Origin: an uncultured Prevotella sp.
GTDB lineage: Bacteria; Bacteroidota; Bacteroidia; Bacteroidales; Bacteroidaceae
Direction: 5' to 3'
Assembly: GCA_900543975.1 (NCBI GenBank)
Contig: UQTI01000062.1
Span: forward strand, 1 to 17,388
DNA length: 17,388 bases
Position 1 is the stretch's first letter. Each line of letters starts with the position of its first letter. Shown here one piece after another: positions 1-7,600 of the stretch. The notes under the pieces were generated by a model, which saw only the letters and a program-made list of their open reading frames with translations, was not told the DNA's origin and made no database searches. The translations under genes and the position numbers were made by a program.

Positions 1-92
1 TTTGCGGTATTTTATTTGTAATTTTTGCGATAAGACATTATTTTAATAAGGTAGGCGGCCCTTCGGAAATAAAAAATAAATGTGATTTATTT

Positions 93-122
93 TTGTATTT
101 CTCTCGGTTTGCACTACCTTTG
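93..122 (+). promoter_or_regulatory. Bacteroidota-type promoter
   Basis: A TTG at 93-95 (within TTTTG) is followed after 19 bp by TACCTTTG at 115-122. This matches the Bacteroidota sigma-ABfr consensus of TTG, 19-21 bp, TAnnTTTG. Transcription would begin near 128-130 on the plus strand. No convincing gene follows directly; only the short frame ending at 331 lies downstream. Confidence 0.55.
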
Positions 123-136
123 CTGCAGTTGAGTGC

Positions 137-331
137 GTGTTTGCTTATCAGCATAGGTACGCCCATGTGTGGAAGAATTATTCCAATTCTGCTTTTACCG
201 ACACTCAAAAGTCCTTCTTGAACAACAATACGGATGTAGCCGTTGCCAGAGCAAAGGATTTGCGCGAATTCCAAAATCCATCAACAAGCATCTACAAATT
301 GATTGAAATGTTGAAAGGAAATGCACGATAA
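137..331 (+). CDS. doubtful short reading frame, possibly a gene remnant
   Basis: This frame opens with GTG and encodes 64 residues ending in KLIEMLKGNAR. It is open from about position 86, just after the promoter at 93-122, but no ATG lies near its start and no ribosome binding site is visible. The C-terminal half is hydrophilic and protein-like. I recognise no family. An opposing frame at 38-274 overlaps it and is equally unsupported. It could be the tail of a decayed gene or a non-coding leader. What speaks for it is the promoter; what speaks against it is the weak start and small size. Confidence 0.2.
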   Translation: MFAYQHRYAHVWKNYSNSAFTDTQKSFLNNNTDVAVARAKDLREFQNPSTSIYKLIEMLKGNAR

Positions 332-538
332 TGCCTAAATGCGTAGGTTTCCTTCAATGATGGTTTCGCTGTTGGAATAATTACGAAAAATATGGTTATT
401 TCAATGGAAATCTTCAAACAGTTGAAGAGATTCCTTTTTCGTCATATTGTTTTGCTGACAAATAAGGGTGAAAAATATGGAGAGGGGTCTATATTATGAG
501 GTTCTTCAATCGAGTTTACAAAGTTGTGGACCACAATC

Positions 539-569
539 TTGTGAACTTCTTCTTTTTTCATTACCTTTG
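539..569 (+). promoter_or_regulatory. promoter of the AAA ATPase gene
   Basis: TTG at 539-541 and TACCTTTG at 562-569 are separated by 20 bp, matching the Bacteroidota promoter consensus. The predicted transcript starts near 575, giving a leader of about 20 nt. An AAGGAG at 584-589 lies 8 bases before the ATG at 598. It is one of the few clear Shine-Dalgarno sequences in the window and fixes that start. Confidence 0.7.
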
Positions 570-597
570 TAATCTAATTCAATAAGGAGTAAAGATT

Positions 598-1722
598 ATG
601 GAGAAAGCTTTTGTATATGGTATGTCGGTCGGTGGTAATAACTTTACAGACCGAATTGAAGAAACCAAGCGTCTCAAGCTTGACTTCGAAAATGGCGTTA
701 ATGTTGTTCTTATATCTCCAAGACGCATGGGTAAGACCTCTCTTGTAAAAAAGGTGATTTCCGAGATTGACGACCCTATGCTAAAAATCGTCTATATGGA
801 CATATATGACTGCAGGAGTGAATATGATTTCTATAACCGATTTGCCGAAACAATCATGAAGTCCACTGGTAACCATTTAGAGCAAATAATGGAGAACATC
901 AAGCGTTTCTTTGTTAGAATCTCGCCCAAAATTTCATTTAGCCCAGAACCTAACTCTGAGTTTTCTGTATCATTGGGGATAACGCCTAAGGATTATTCTC
1001 CGGAGGAAATCTTGAATCTTCCTGAACGTATTGCCCAGGAACAGGGCGTTCGCCTTGTAGTATGTATTGATGAGTTTCAGCAGATAGGTGAGTTCACAGA
1101 CTCGCTGACTATACAAAAACGTTTACGCGGTGTTTGGCAGCATCATCAAAATGTGTCTTATTGCTTCTTTGGCAGCAAGAAGCATCTGATGGAAAATATT
1201 TTCCAAAGTCGTCGTATGCCTTTTTATCAGTTTGGGGAGATGCTGCATCTAAAGTGCATTCCTACGGAATATTGGGTCCCCTTCATCTGTTCTCGATTCG
1301 AGAAGTACGGCAAGAAGATAACAGAAGAGTATGCAGGCAGAATATGCCAAGAGGTAAAGAATTACTCATCTTATGTGCAGCAACTTGCATGGAACGTTAT
1401 GGCCGAAACAGGAAAAGAAGTAAACGAGGAGAGTTTCGAAGAAGGCTTGAAGGCTCTGTTGGAGCAAAACAGCAGTCTCTTTATACAACAGACAGAGGGG
1501 CTTACGACCTATCAACTCAACTTCATTCGTCTTTTGTGCAAAGACATACATTCTGGATTTACAACTCAAGCGGTTTCTGAAATATACTCCTTGGGTAGTA
1601 AATCAAATATAGACCGTATAAAGAAAAGTTTGGTTGACAAAGAGATTATTACCATTGAGAAAGAGGGTATATTCCTTGCTGATAGTGTATTTGAACTTTG
1701 GTTTAAGAGAGAAATGATGTAG
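598..1722 (+). CDS. AAA family ATPase (archaeal-type ATPase_2-like) with C-terminal winged helix
   Basis: The 374-residue protein has a P-loop at residues 40-48 (SPRRMGKTS), in which the usual first glycine is serine. It has a Walker B motif VVCIDEF with Asp158 and Glu159, and a sensor-like segment YCFFGSKK at 188-195. The region after about residue 300 looks like a winged helix and ends in DSVFELWFKR, typical of stand-alone ATPases of the PF01637 group. These are often found singly in bacteria and archaea and most lack a known role; NTP-driven nucleic-acid or regulatory functions are inferred. The start is set by AAGGAG 8 bases upstream. The gene stands alone, and the DNA downstream carries mobile-element-like repeats, so it may belong to an acquired segment. 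I am confident of the ATPase fold and not of the function. Confidence 0.85.
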   Translation: MEKAFVYGMSVGGNNFTDRIEETKRLKLDFENGVNVVLISPRRMGKTSLVKKVISEIDDPMLKIVYMDIYDCRSEYDFYNRFAETIMKSTGNHLEQIMENIKRFFVRISPKISFSPEPNSEFSVSLGITPKDYSPEEILNLPERIAQEQGVRLVVCIDEFQQIGEFTDSLTIQKRLRGVWQHHQNVSYCFFGSKKHLMENIFQSRRMPFYQFGEMLHLKCIPTEYWVPFICSRFEKYGKKITEEYAGRICQEVKNYSSYVQQLAWNVMAETGKEVNEESFEEGLKALLEQNSSLFIQQTEGLTTYQLNFIRLLCKDIHSGFTTQAVSEIYSLGSKSNIDRIKKSLVDKEIITIEKEGIFLADSVFELWFKREMM

Positions 1723-1860
1723 CCTATAGCCGACACTATTCAACAGAGTTTGGGGATAAGGCGAAAATCATTCAACCAACCTCAGGCTTACAGTACAAAT
1801 CCATTCAACTTTTTCTAGGGTAGTACACAGTCTTATATGATTTTGTTTTCTTCAAAATAA

Positions 1861-1962
1861 TGTCACTATTGTCACCACGCAAGATAGTTATCTGATAATC
1901 AGTTGTTTACGGGTGACATTAGAGGCTTTTTCTAATGTCACCTAATGTCACCAATGTCACCC
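1861..1962. repeat. TGTCAC repeat cluster with an 11-bp perfect hairpin
   Basis: TGTCAC occurs at least five times and its complement GTGACA once within about 100 bp. The core is a perfect inverted repeat: GTGACATTAGA at 1913-1923, a 7-base spacer, and TCTAATGTCAC at 1931-1941. Two further direct copies of AATGTCAC follow at once. It could be an iterated protein-binding site or a hairpin in a decayed mobile element. Confidence 0.7.
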
Positions 1963-2004
1963 AATGCCTGGTGGTCAGGAAATAGATTCAGCACCTCATT
2001 CAAT

Positions 2005-2038
2005 GCATAAATATACGCTTTGAGCCGTATATTTATGC
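2005..2038. repeat. 13-bp inverted repeat, AT-rich
   Basis: GCATAAATATACG at 2005-2017 and its exact complement at 2026-2038 enclose an 8-base spacer. A short GGTTTT follows on the plus strand, but the stem has little GC, so it would be a poor terminator. It lies 63 bp beyond the TGTCAC hairpin. Confidence 0.65.
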
Positions 2039-2316
2039 GGTTTTCCATTAAGCCCATTTGACAAAATGAAAGTGCCTTTATTGCGTTGTCAAAGAGGCTT
2101 AATGACAAAAGAGGGGCGTGTTTAAGAACTGTTAACAATTCGTGATTTGATTTTAACTATAATTTTATGCATTGTGAAAGAAGAAAGCCTTGTTTGCTAT
2201 CGTTCTGTCATTCTGTATATTTATGCAAAATCGGGGTAAAAATGCTCTCGTTTTAACATCTTTTCATTCTTCGCAAAGCATGTTTGCAAAGTCAAAACAT
2301 CATCATTTGAATATTG

Positions 2317-2414
2317 TAAACATGGCATTCATGAAGCATAAACATGGTACTTGCGAAGCATAAACATGGTACTTGCGAAGCATAAACATGGCAGTTGCGA
2401 AGCACGATATAAAC
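2317..2414. repeat. 22-bp tandem repeat array
   Basis: Three consecutive 22-bp units begin at 2333, 2355 and 2377, built around GAAGCATAAACATGG. The first two are identical and the third differs at two bases. Partial units flank the array on both sides (2317-2332 and 2399-2414). As 22 is not divisible by three, the array is not coding. The period is close to two helical turns, so every copy faces nearly the same side of the DNA. Confidence 0.85.
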
Positions 2415-2470
2415 AATAAACTTTGCGAATGTTGATTAATCCCAAATCCTAATACCGATTTGGAATAAAA

Positions 2471-2516
2471 AATCCGTGTAACTCAAGTGGCTACACGGAT
2501 TCTTCTTGGTATTTTT
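2471..2516. terminator. bidirectional terminator-like hairpin
   Basis: AATCCGTGTA at 2471-2480 pairs perfectly with TACACGGATT at 2492-2501 across an 11-base loop. A T-rich run follows on the plus strand (2503-2518) and an A run precedes it (2467-2472), so it could serve transcripts from both sides, including the minus-strand secreted-protein gene. The motif CCGATTTGG at 2455-2463 lies just before it and recurs before the terminator at 11443. Confidence 0.6.
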
Positions 2517-2585
2517 TTCTTCAAAACCAATTGGCTTTATTGTGGCCTATGATTGGCTTTTTGATGCTCTTTTGATTGTTCTTAC

Positions 2586-2689
2586 GATGCATCAATATGT
2601 TTTTTGCCTTTCTGATTGCCCTTACCTTTGCACGGGAGAACACGCTGAAGGGATGCATCAACATGTTTTTTGCCTTTTTGATTGCCCTT
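2586..2689. repeat. 38-bp direct repeat, two copies 66 bp apart
   Basis: The segments 2586-2623 and 2652-2689 match at 36 of 38 bases by eye. Both start with GATGCATCAA and run into a T-rich stretch ending TGCCCTT. Shorter related text (GATTGGCTTTTTGATG) lies at about 2550. No gene lies in this 200-bp interval, which forms the downstream flank of the secreted-protein gene. Confidence 0.75.
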
Positions 2690-2729
2690 TTGATGATAAA
2701 TCTCTACGGGAGATGTTTTGCTTTATAGC

Positions 2730-3284
2730 TTATTTCTCAGGCTGGCTACCATCGTCTACAGGCTTTTTCTTTGTTGTCTTATTGCTTTTGTCAGAACTGG
2801 TCTTGTCCGACTTGCTGTCTGAACCCCCTTTGTCTTTCTTGAAGACGCTTTTGCCTTTGTTGAACAGACCTTTCATCTTGTCGCCCACCTTCTTGGCAGG
2901 ATTCTTCGACTCTGCTTTCTCTGAAACCGTGCCCTTGATGCCAGAGCCCGATTCTTCCTTTGTCGTCACCTCGTGTGTGGCCTTCTCTATTGTCTCGCTT
3001 GGAGTGATCCAATAGGTATAAGTGTACTCGGTGTCTGTCTTCTTCACAAATTCATGATGTGTGGTGTAGCCACCGTCATAGGTGGTAAACGATTCCTTGT
3101 TGCCGACCTTCTTGTAGTTTTTTATAGGCATAGGGTCTACGCCGCATCCGTCGGGGAGAAACTCTTTCTTGTTCAGGTCGACCTTTACCCAATAGCCTCC
3201 GTCAACATAATGAAATTTTCTTACCTGGGCCTGGGCAACAAATGTAAATGCACACATTACAAAAAATAAAAATAAGCGTTTCAT
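2730..3284 (-). CDS. secreted protein of unknown function with lysine/serine-rich tail
   Basis: The 184-residue product begins MKRLFLFFVMCAFTFVAQAQ, a clear Sec signal peptide with likely cleavage after residue 19, so export to the periplasm or cell surface is expected. I chose this ATG at 3284 because an upstream extension would bury the signal peptide. Residues 20-110 are rich in Tyr, Thr and Gly and contain two related YVDGGYWV / TYDGGYTT stretches, suggesting short beta strands. Residues 125-184 are a low-complexity tail full of Lys, Asp and Ser. There is no lipobox cysteine and no family that I recognise. The gene stands alone and its transcript would start about 150 nt upstream. The signal peptide makes it very likely to be real. 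Confidence 0.75.
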   Translation of the reverse strand: MKRLFLFFVMCAFTFVAQAQVRKFHYVDGGYWVKVDLNKKEFLPDGCGVDPMPIKNYKKVGNKESFTTYDGGYTTHHEFVKKTDTEYTYTYWITPSETIEKATHEVTTKEESGSGIKGTVSEKAESKNPAKKVGDKMKGLFNKGKSVFKKDKGGSDSKSDKTSSDKSNKTTKKKPVDDGSQPEK

Positions 3285-3338
3285 AGGTTTTTGTTTTTTA
3301 ATAATTCCGGACACTATTGTTTTAGTAAATTGTAAATG

Positions 3339-3363
3339 TCTGAGCAGCAACAATCTGCTCAGA
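3339..3363 (-). promoter_or_regulatory. 9-bp hairpin in the leader of the secreted-protein gene
   Basis: TCTGAGCAG at 3339-3347 pairs perfectly with CTGCTCAGA at 3355-3363 around a 7-base loop. It lies between the candidate -7 box at 3436 and the start at 3284, so it would form in the 5' untranslated RNA. No U-tract follows, so it is more likely a leader structure or protein site than a terminator. Confidence 0.5.
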
Positions 3364-3435
3364 TCATGCCATGCCGTTATATTGCCTGCCTTAGTGTCGC
3401 CAAATGTAGGTTGCAAGAGTAACGGCTTAACATGG

Positions 3436-3443
3436 CAAAGATA
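3436..3443 (-). promoter_or_regulatory. candidate -7 box for the secreted-protein gene
   Basis: On the minus strand this reads TATCTTTG, matching TAnnTTTG. No clear TTG lies at the expected distance upstream, so the promoter is incomplete by consensus. Transcription would begin near 3430, giving a leader of about 145 nt. Confidence 0.4.
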
Positions 3444-3530
3444 CAAATAAAATCAATAACTTGCTTTTTTTCATTATTTTTTTTCATTATTTTCTGAACT
3501 TTCGCATTTATGATATGGAAATTAACTCAT

Positions 3531-3659
3531 GCAAGCGTCGCCGCACTCGACTTTGTCGCTTGCCATCATTCTTTGAACCGCAGGCTTCGCTACCTTCGGT
3601 AGCTCAACCAGCGGTTGAGGATATTCGCCGCCTTTGGTGACGCTTATCAGAGCTGATAA
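3531..3659. repeat. chain of four hairpins (REP/MITE-like intergenic element)
   Basis: Four perfect inverted repeats follow each other: GCAAGCG/CGCTTGC (3531-3537, 3557-3563), GCTACC/GGTAGC (3589-3594, 3598-3603), CTCAACC/GGTTGAG (3603-3609, 3613-3619) and TTATCAG/CTGATAA (3644-3650, 3653-3659). The element sits between the convergent-side flank of the secreted-protein gene and the end of jetD. A minus-strand frame runs through it but the structure argues for a non-coding role. It might be a dispersed repeat or the 3' end of the jet transcript. Confidence 0.6.
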
Positions 3660-3684
3660 TCGATTGAAAATGTGTTTGTTATTT

Positions 3685-4557
3685 TTATTCTTCGGTCGTA
3701 ACCGCCGCAATATATCCTTCCTGATCGTAGCATCGGCGATGTTTGTGAAGCATGTCTATCAGTTGTTGAAGAGATGGAATAGTGGACGAGAGATTTCTGA
3801 ATTTTTGATATTGGTCCTTGTATCTCTCAGTCGACCCATGCTTTATACGCTGCTCTATGTCTTGTGGCACGAGGAAAGAGGAGCGTGTGCCGAGAAACTT
3901 GTGAAACTCGGTTAGGAAGATGTTGATGCCTGCAAGATCGAAATCGCCGAAATGAACATATTGGTTGGGAATGGTCTGTAGCCACGTCCGTAGGTCTGAC
4001 GATTGCGGATAGCGCGACACGAACAGCAAACGCTTTTCTCCCAATGTTGAAGCAAACAAAGCTTTCTGCTGGCGTATGAACCGAAAATTCTCCATGTTTT
4101 CGATGTTCACAATGGTCACATCTGTAGGGATGGTGAACGATTGCCAATCGGTTATAAAAAGAAATGTGCCTTCTTGCGGATTGATCACCAGTTGCTTGCC
4201 GTTAAGGCTGCATGTTATCGGTTCGTATGAGTTTACCGGAAAGCCAGGGCAGGAGCGTGATGTCACCAGCTTTGAGTTGCCTGTATCTGATGCCTGTTCC
4301 GACCTTGTGGCTTCCGCTTCTTGCATTTCTCTCATTTTGTCGAGACAGCCCAACCGTTCGTCTATATGGCTTAAACATTGTTCCAAGGTGTTGGGTGAAG
4401 CGGCCATGATGCTTCTTCTGCTTCCGTGTGAACGGCTTACAAGAACGCCGTCGCCTATGAGTTCTTCCACCCATTCGCCACGGAGGGCGCTGGATGGAAG
4501 CTTCTCGCCAGAGCGCAGCTTGATTAGCTTGTCTATAAGAGCTGCTGTTATCTTCAT
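3685..4557 (-). CDS. jetD: Wadjet JetD-like Toprim nuclease subunit
   Basis: This 290-residue protein is the likely DNA-cleaving subunit of the condensin operon upstream. Residues 1-55 look like a winged helix (RGEWVEELIGDGVLVSR). The C-terminal half is a Toprim-like domain: Glu153 in NIENMENF, the metal-binding pair Asp205 and Asp207 in HFGDFDLAGINIF, and a late CYDQEGY (277-282) where JetD/DUF2220 proteins keep a conserved acid-Gln-Glu. In known Wadjet systems JetD, related to topoisomerase VI subunit A, cuts plasmids after loop extrusion. The protein is shorter than the typical JetD of close to 400 residues. I start at the ATG at 4557; the alternative ATG at 4599 lies inside a 28-bp repeat. 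It is separated from jetC by 111 bp, unlike the other tightly packed genes. The assignment rests on motifs plus context. Confidence 0.72.
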   Translation of the reverse strand: MKITAALIDKLIKLRSGEKLPSSALRGEWVEELIGDGVLVSRSHGSRRSIMAASPNTLEQCLSHIDERLGCLDKMREMQEAEATRSEQASDTGNSKLVTSRSCPGFPVNSYEPITCSLNGKQLVINPQEGTFLFITDWQSFTIPTDVTIVNIENMENFRFIRQQKALFASTLGEKRLLFVSRYPQSSDLRTWLQTIPNQYVHFGDFDLAGINIFLTEFHKFLGTRSSFLVPQDIEQRIKHGSTERYKDQYQKFRNLSSTIPSLQQLIDMLHKHRRCYDQEGYIAAVTTEE

Positions 4558-4595
4558 ATACGAATGTTGTTTATGGTCTGTTTTGTTTTTTTGCA

Positions 4596-4670
4596 ACATC
4601 TAAAGATCATCCTTATAGCTGAAACATTTAAAGATCATCTTTGTTTTTTCGACATCTAAAGATCTTTTTT
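4596..4670 (-). repeat. 28-bp-period tandem repeat between jetC and jetD
   Basis: Three copies of ACATYTAAAGATCWT (plus-strand reading) start at 4596, 4624 and 4652, exactly 28 bp apart. On the coding (minus) strand each reads GATCTTTARATG, so each carries an ATG right after the conserved core. The ATG of the first-listed copy (4599) would extend jetD by 14 residues. The copy nearest jetC begins a frame closed after six codons. The repeat fills almost all of the jetC-jetD gap. Confidence 0.8.
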
Positions 4671-7600
4671 ATTCTTGCGATATTAGAGGATGCACCACGG
4701 TCTGCGACTTACTGTCCTTATCGAGCAAGTAGGTATAGCGATAGTCGGAAACGTTATATGTGGTTGGCGAAGAGTTGATGAGCAAGATGTTTCTGGCGTT
4801 GGCAAAGTCGAGAATGCCTTTCACGTTCTGTGGGTGCAACTTGCCGATCTCGTCCATCATACAATGGATGCGGAAATCGCCAAACTTGCGGCTCACCTTT
4901 CCCTTGAACACATTTATCAGCATGATGTTAATCATCGCCTTAACCAAGGTGTCTGTTCCCTCGCTTCCCACATGCGACAGCTTGTCCACCCATCCCGTGT
5001 CGTTGTCGTTCTCTACGATGCGAAACTGCAACAGGAAAAGGTCGGATAGGGTGAGAAGCTGTCTTTGCGGATTGTCAACGAGCGACTTCATGAAGTCGAG
5101 CAGATATCCCACCGCCTTTTCGTTCACCTCGTCTCTGTTTGCCGTAGAGAACAGGTTAAGCTCGCCCATAGCATATTGGTTTTCGTCGTTAAACTCCTTT
5201 ATGCGCTTCATCAACAACACCATCTTGTCAGCCGATGGCACGGGCTGAAGAGCGATAAGTTTTATCACGCCGGCAAAGTTGCGCTCACGGAAGTCGTTGT
5301 TGATGTCATGGATAACCCTGTCCACGTCCGATTCGTGTCTTGTCAGGTCGCCCATTTCCTTCGACACACGAGCCAAGATGTCAACATATCGTTCGCTTGT
5401 GCGGCGGCGGAATTCCTCTATCTTGTTGTATGTTAGGAAATCTTCAAGGTTGTTGGCGAAGTCGAGATAGTCGTCATCGAGAGTCAGCTCCATACGGAAG
5501 TTGAAGGTGTTCTTGGTTGTGAAATTGCCCTTGAACAGATTCACCGCCCCCTTCAGCTTGTCATAGCTCTTTTGGCGTGACACGATGATGCCCGTCAGCT
5601 CCTCCACAGCCTGTATTGGTGTGCGCAGCGTCTGACGTTCTTTGGCTTCTGCCAGCATGGGTGGGCACAACTTTTCGTCGTGCGCAAAGTTTTCTGCCTT
5701 CTGCAGGTTCTCATCAAGCAGTCTCTTTTCGTCCTTTCGTTCCGCCAGCTCCTTTCCGAGAGATGCCAGCGCTTCGTTGTGTTTTTGCTTGCGCTGGTTA
5801 TATTTCTCGTTCAGTTGCTGAAGCTTGTCGTTGATGAGCTTCTTCTTAGCCTTGAATTCGTCTTCACGGTTGAACAGACTCTCGCGGTCACGTTGAAAAT
5901 CGAACACAATGCGCCTGTGGTCGTCTATGAATTTCAGCTCATCTTCTGTCGCCTTTATCAAATTCTTACATTCGTCCACCATGCGTGTGTCAGCCCCTCG
6001 TCCGCGCAGCTCTTCGTTCTCTTGCTGTTGCAGCAGAAGCAGTTGTTCTTCAGCTTTCTTTTCCTGTTGTTTTATGTCCGCCTTTATTTCTGCCACACGT
6101 TGCTCGTGCAGCCTGATGGTCTCGTCCTTAGCCTTTTGGTAACGCTTGTCCTCTGCTGTCAGCTGTTTTTGCTTTTCTGCTTGAATCTTATCCAAATTGG
6201 TGTCGGCAGCTGTGCGGCGTAGCGCCACCTCTTGCAGACGCGTGTTCAGCAGTTTCGCCCTTTCCTCTTTTTCTTGTTGCGCCTTGGCAGCATAGTCTTC
6301 CTGCTTTAGTTTTAGGGCTTTTTGTTTCTGTGGAATGACGCGCAGTTCGGTTTCGTGATACGATTTCTGTTCACGCAGCTCCCTCATCTTTGGAGCGACC
6401 CTTCGTTTAAGCTCGTTTATCAGTTTTTCCTGCTGTTCTGCCAATGCTTTCTTGTCCGTCTGCAATGAGCGAAGTTTCAACTCCAATTCGTCGCGTTCTT
6501 CCTTAAGCTGTGTCGGCTTGCGAACAGAAAGCGGCAAGTCTATGAGGTCCAGTTTCACGCCGAACAAAGACGTGCCGTCATCCTTCTGCGGATGCAATCC
6601 GGTCTGATAGAGCACGCTCTCCTCGTTTACGACCTTACCGATGTTCTGCTCCCAGTCGCGCTTGTTTTCCTCCAACCATTCGTATAGCGAGCCTTTCGTT
6701 CTGTTCAGCAGACCGTCAATCTCAGCAATCTTTGCCGCCACCTCATCCATCTCTTGCTGCTTGGCGTCAATCTTGTTCTTGCTGTCAGCCGTTATCTCAG
6801 CTTCTTGCTTGTCATATTCGGTTTGCAGCTGGTTTATCTTTGCCTCCGTTGTGGCAATCAGCCCGTTAAGTTCTTTTTCGCGAAAAGCCAGGCTGTTTGC
6901 TTCTTTGTTGAGAGCATCGGTCTCTTCCTTGTAAGGCTGACAGAATTTCAGTTTCAGCATTTCCTTCTCTAATTCAGACATCTCATTCTTCAGCAGATCG
7001 ATAGCATTGTAGGCAACAGTTAACTTTTCTGCAAAAGCCGCCTCTATGTTCTTGCGTTGTTCTGTGTGTTCATTGAACATTCGTTCTTCAGCCTTTTGCT
7101 TTTCCTGTCCAAGGGAGAAGATGCGATTGTTCTGCGACAGGCGATAATTTTCAAGACCGTTTTTCACTCCTTGGCATAGAGCCTTAAATTTTCCCGTCAC
7201 GTCGTTAAACCGAGCCGTGAGTTCTGTCAATCGGACTTTGCTTTCTTCGAGCTTTATTTTCAGCACCTGTTCCTGCTCATATCTCTTCAACAGGTCTTCT
7301 ATCTTTTGGGCGGCATACAGTTCCCTACGCTCTTTCAACCGTTTAAGGTCTTCGTTCACCACACCCTGCTGCTGGTTGAGGCTCGTCTTTTCCGAATCAT
7401 ATTTCTGCTGAATCTCGTTTATTAGCCGTTTCTGTCGGTTCTCTTCCTCTATAATCTCGTCAATCTTTTTCACAACCAAAGGCAGTCGCTCTTTAGACAC
7501 GCGCACGGCATATTTCAACTCGCCGCACAGTTCCGCTATCTGCTGCTTCATAAACAGCAGATAGCGGTAAGCCTTAACCACGTTTTCTGCTTGTGTGCGC

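Larger units (their letters stand above)
1723..2470. other. gene-poor stretch with mobile-element-like debris
   Basis: No intact gene is seen here. A minus-strand frame at 1938-2138 would end in LGDIGDIR, and that ending is simply the translation of the TGTCAC repeats. The stretch holds the TGTCAC cluster, an AT-rich hairpin at 2005-2038 and the 22-bp array at 2317-2414, all listed separately. I see nothing distinctive in 1723-1855 or 2140-2316. The TGTCAC pattern recalls sequence near VirE/primase-like genes of Bacteroidota mobile elements; that link is from memory and not proven. Confidence 0.5.

Noticed and set aside
38..274. A 78-residue minus-strand frame at the left edge
   Set aside because: It reads backwards through a good plus-strand promoter and has no domain or signal.
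1938..2138. A 66-residue minus-strand frame ending in GDIGDIR
   Set aside because: No promoter is seen and its end merely translates the TGTCAC repeats; kept only as possible mobile-element debris.
2317..2414. CRISPR array
   Set aside because: The units are contiguous and lack spacers; this is a simple tandem repeat.
2604..2630. Promoter with TACCTTTG at 2623-2630
   Set aside because: The nearest upstream TTG is only 16 bp away, outside the normal 19-21 bp, and no gene follows on the plus strand.
3522..3710. A 62-residue minus-strand frame overlapping the end of jetD
   Set aside because: It runs through the four-hairpin element and has no promoter or ribosome binding site; the palindromes explain the sequence better.
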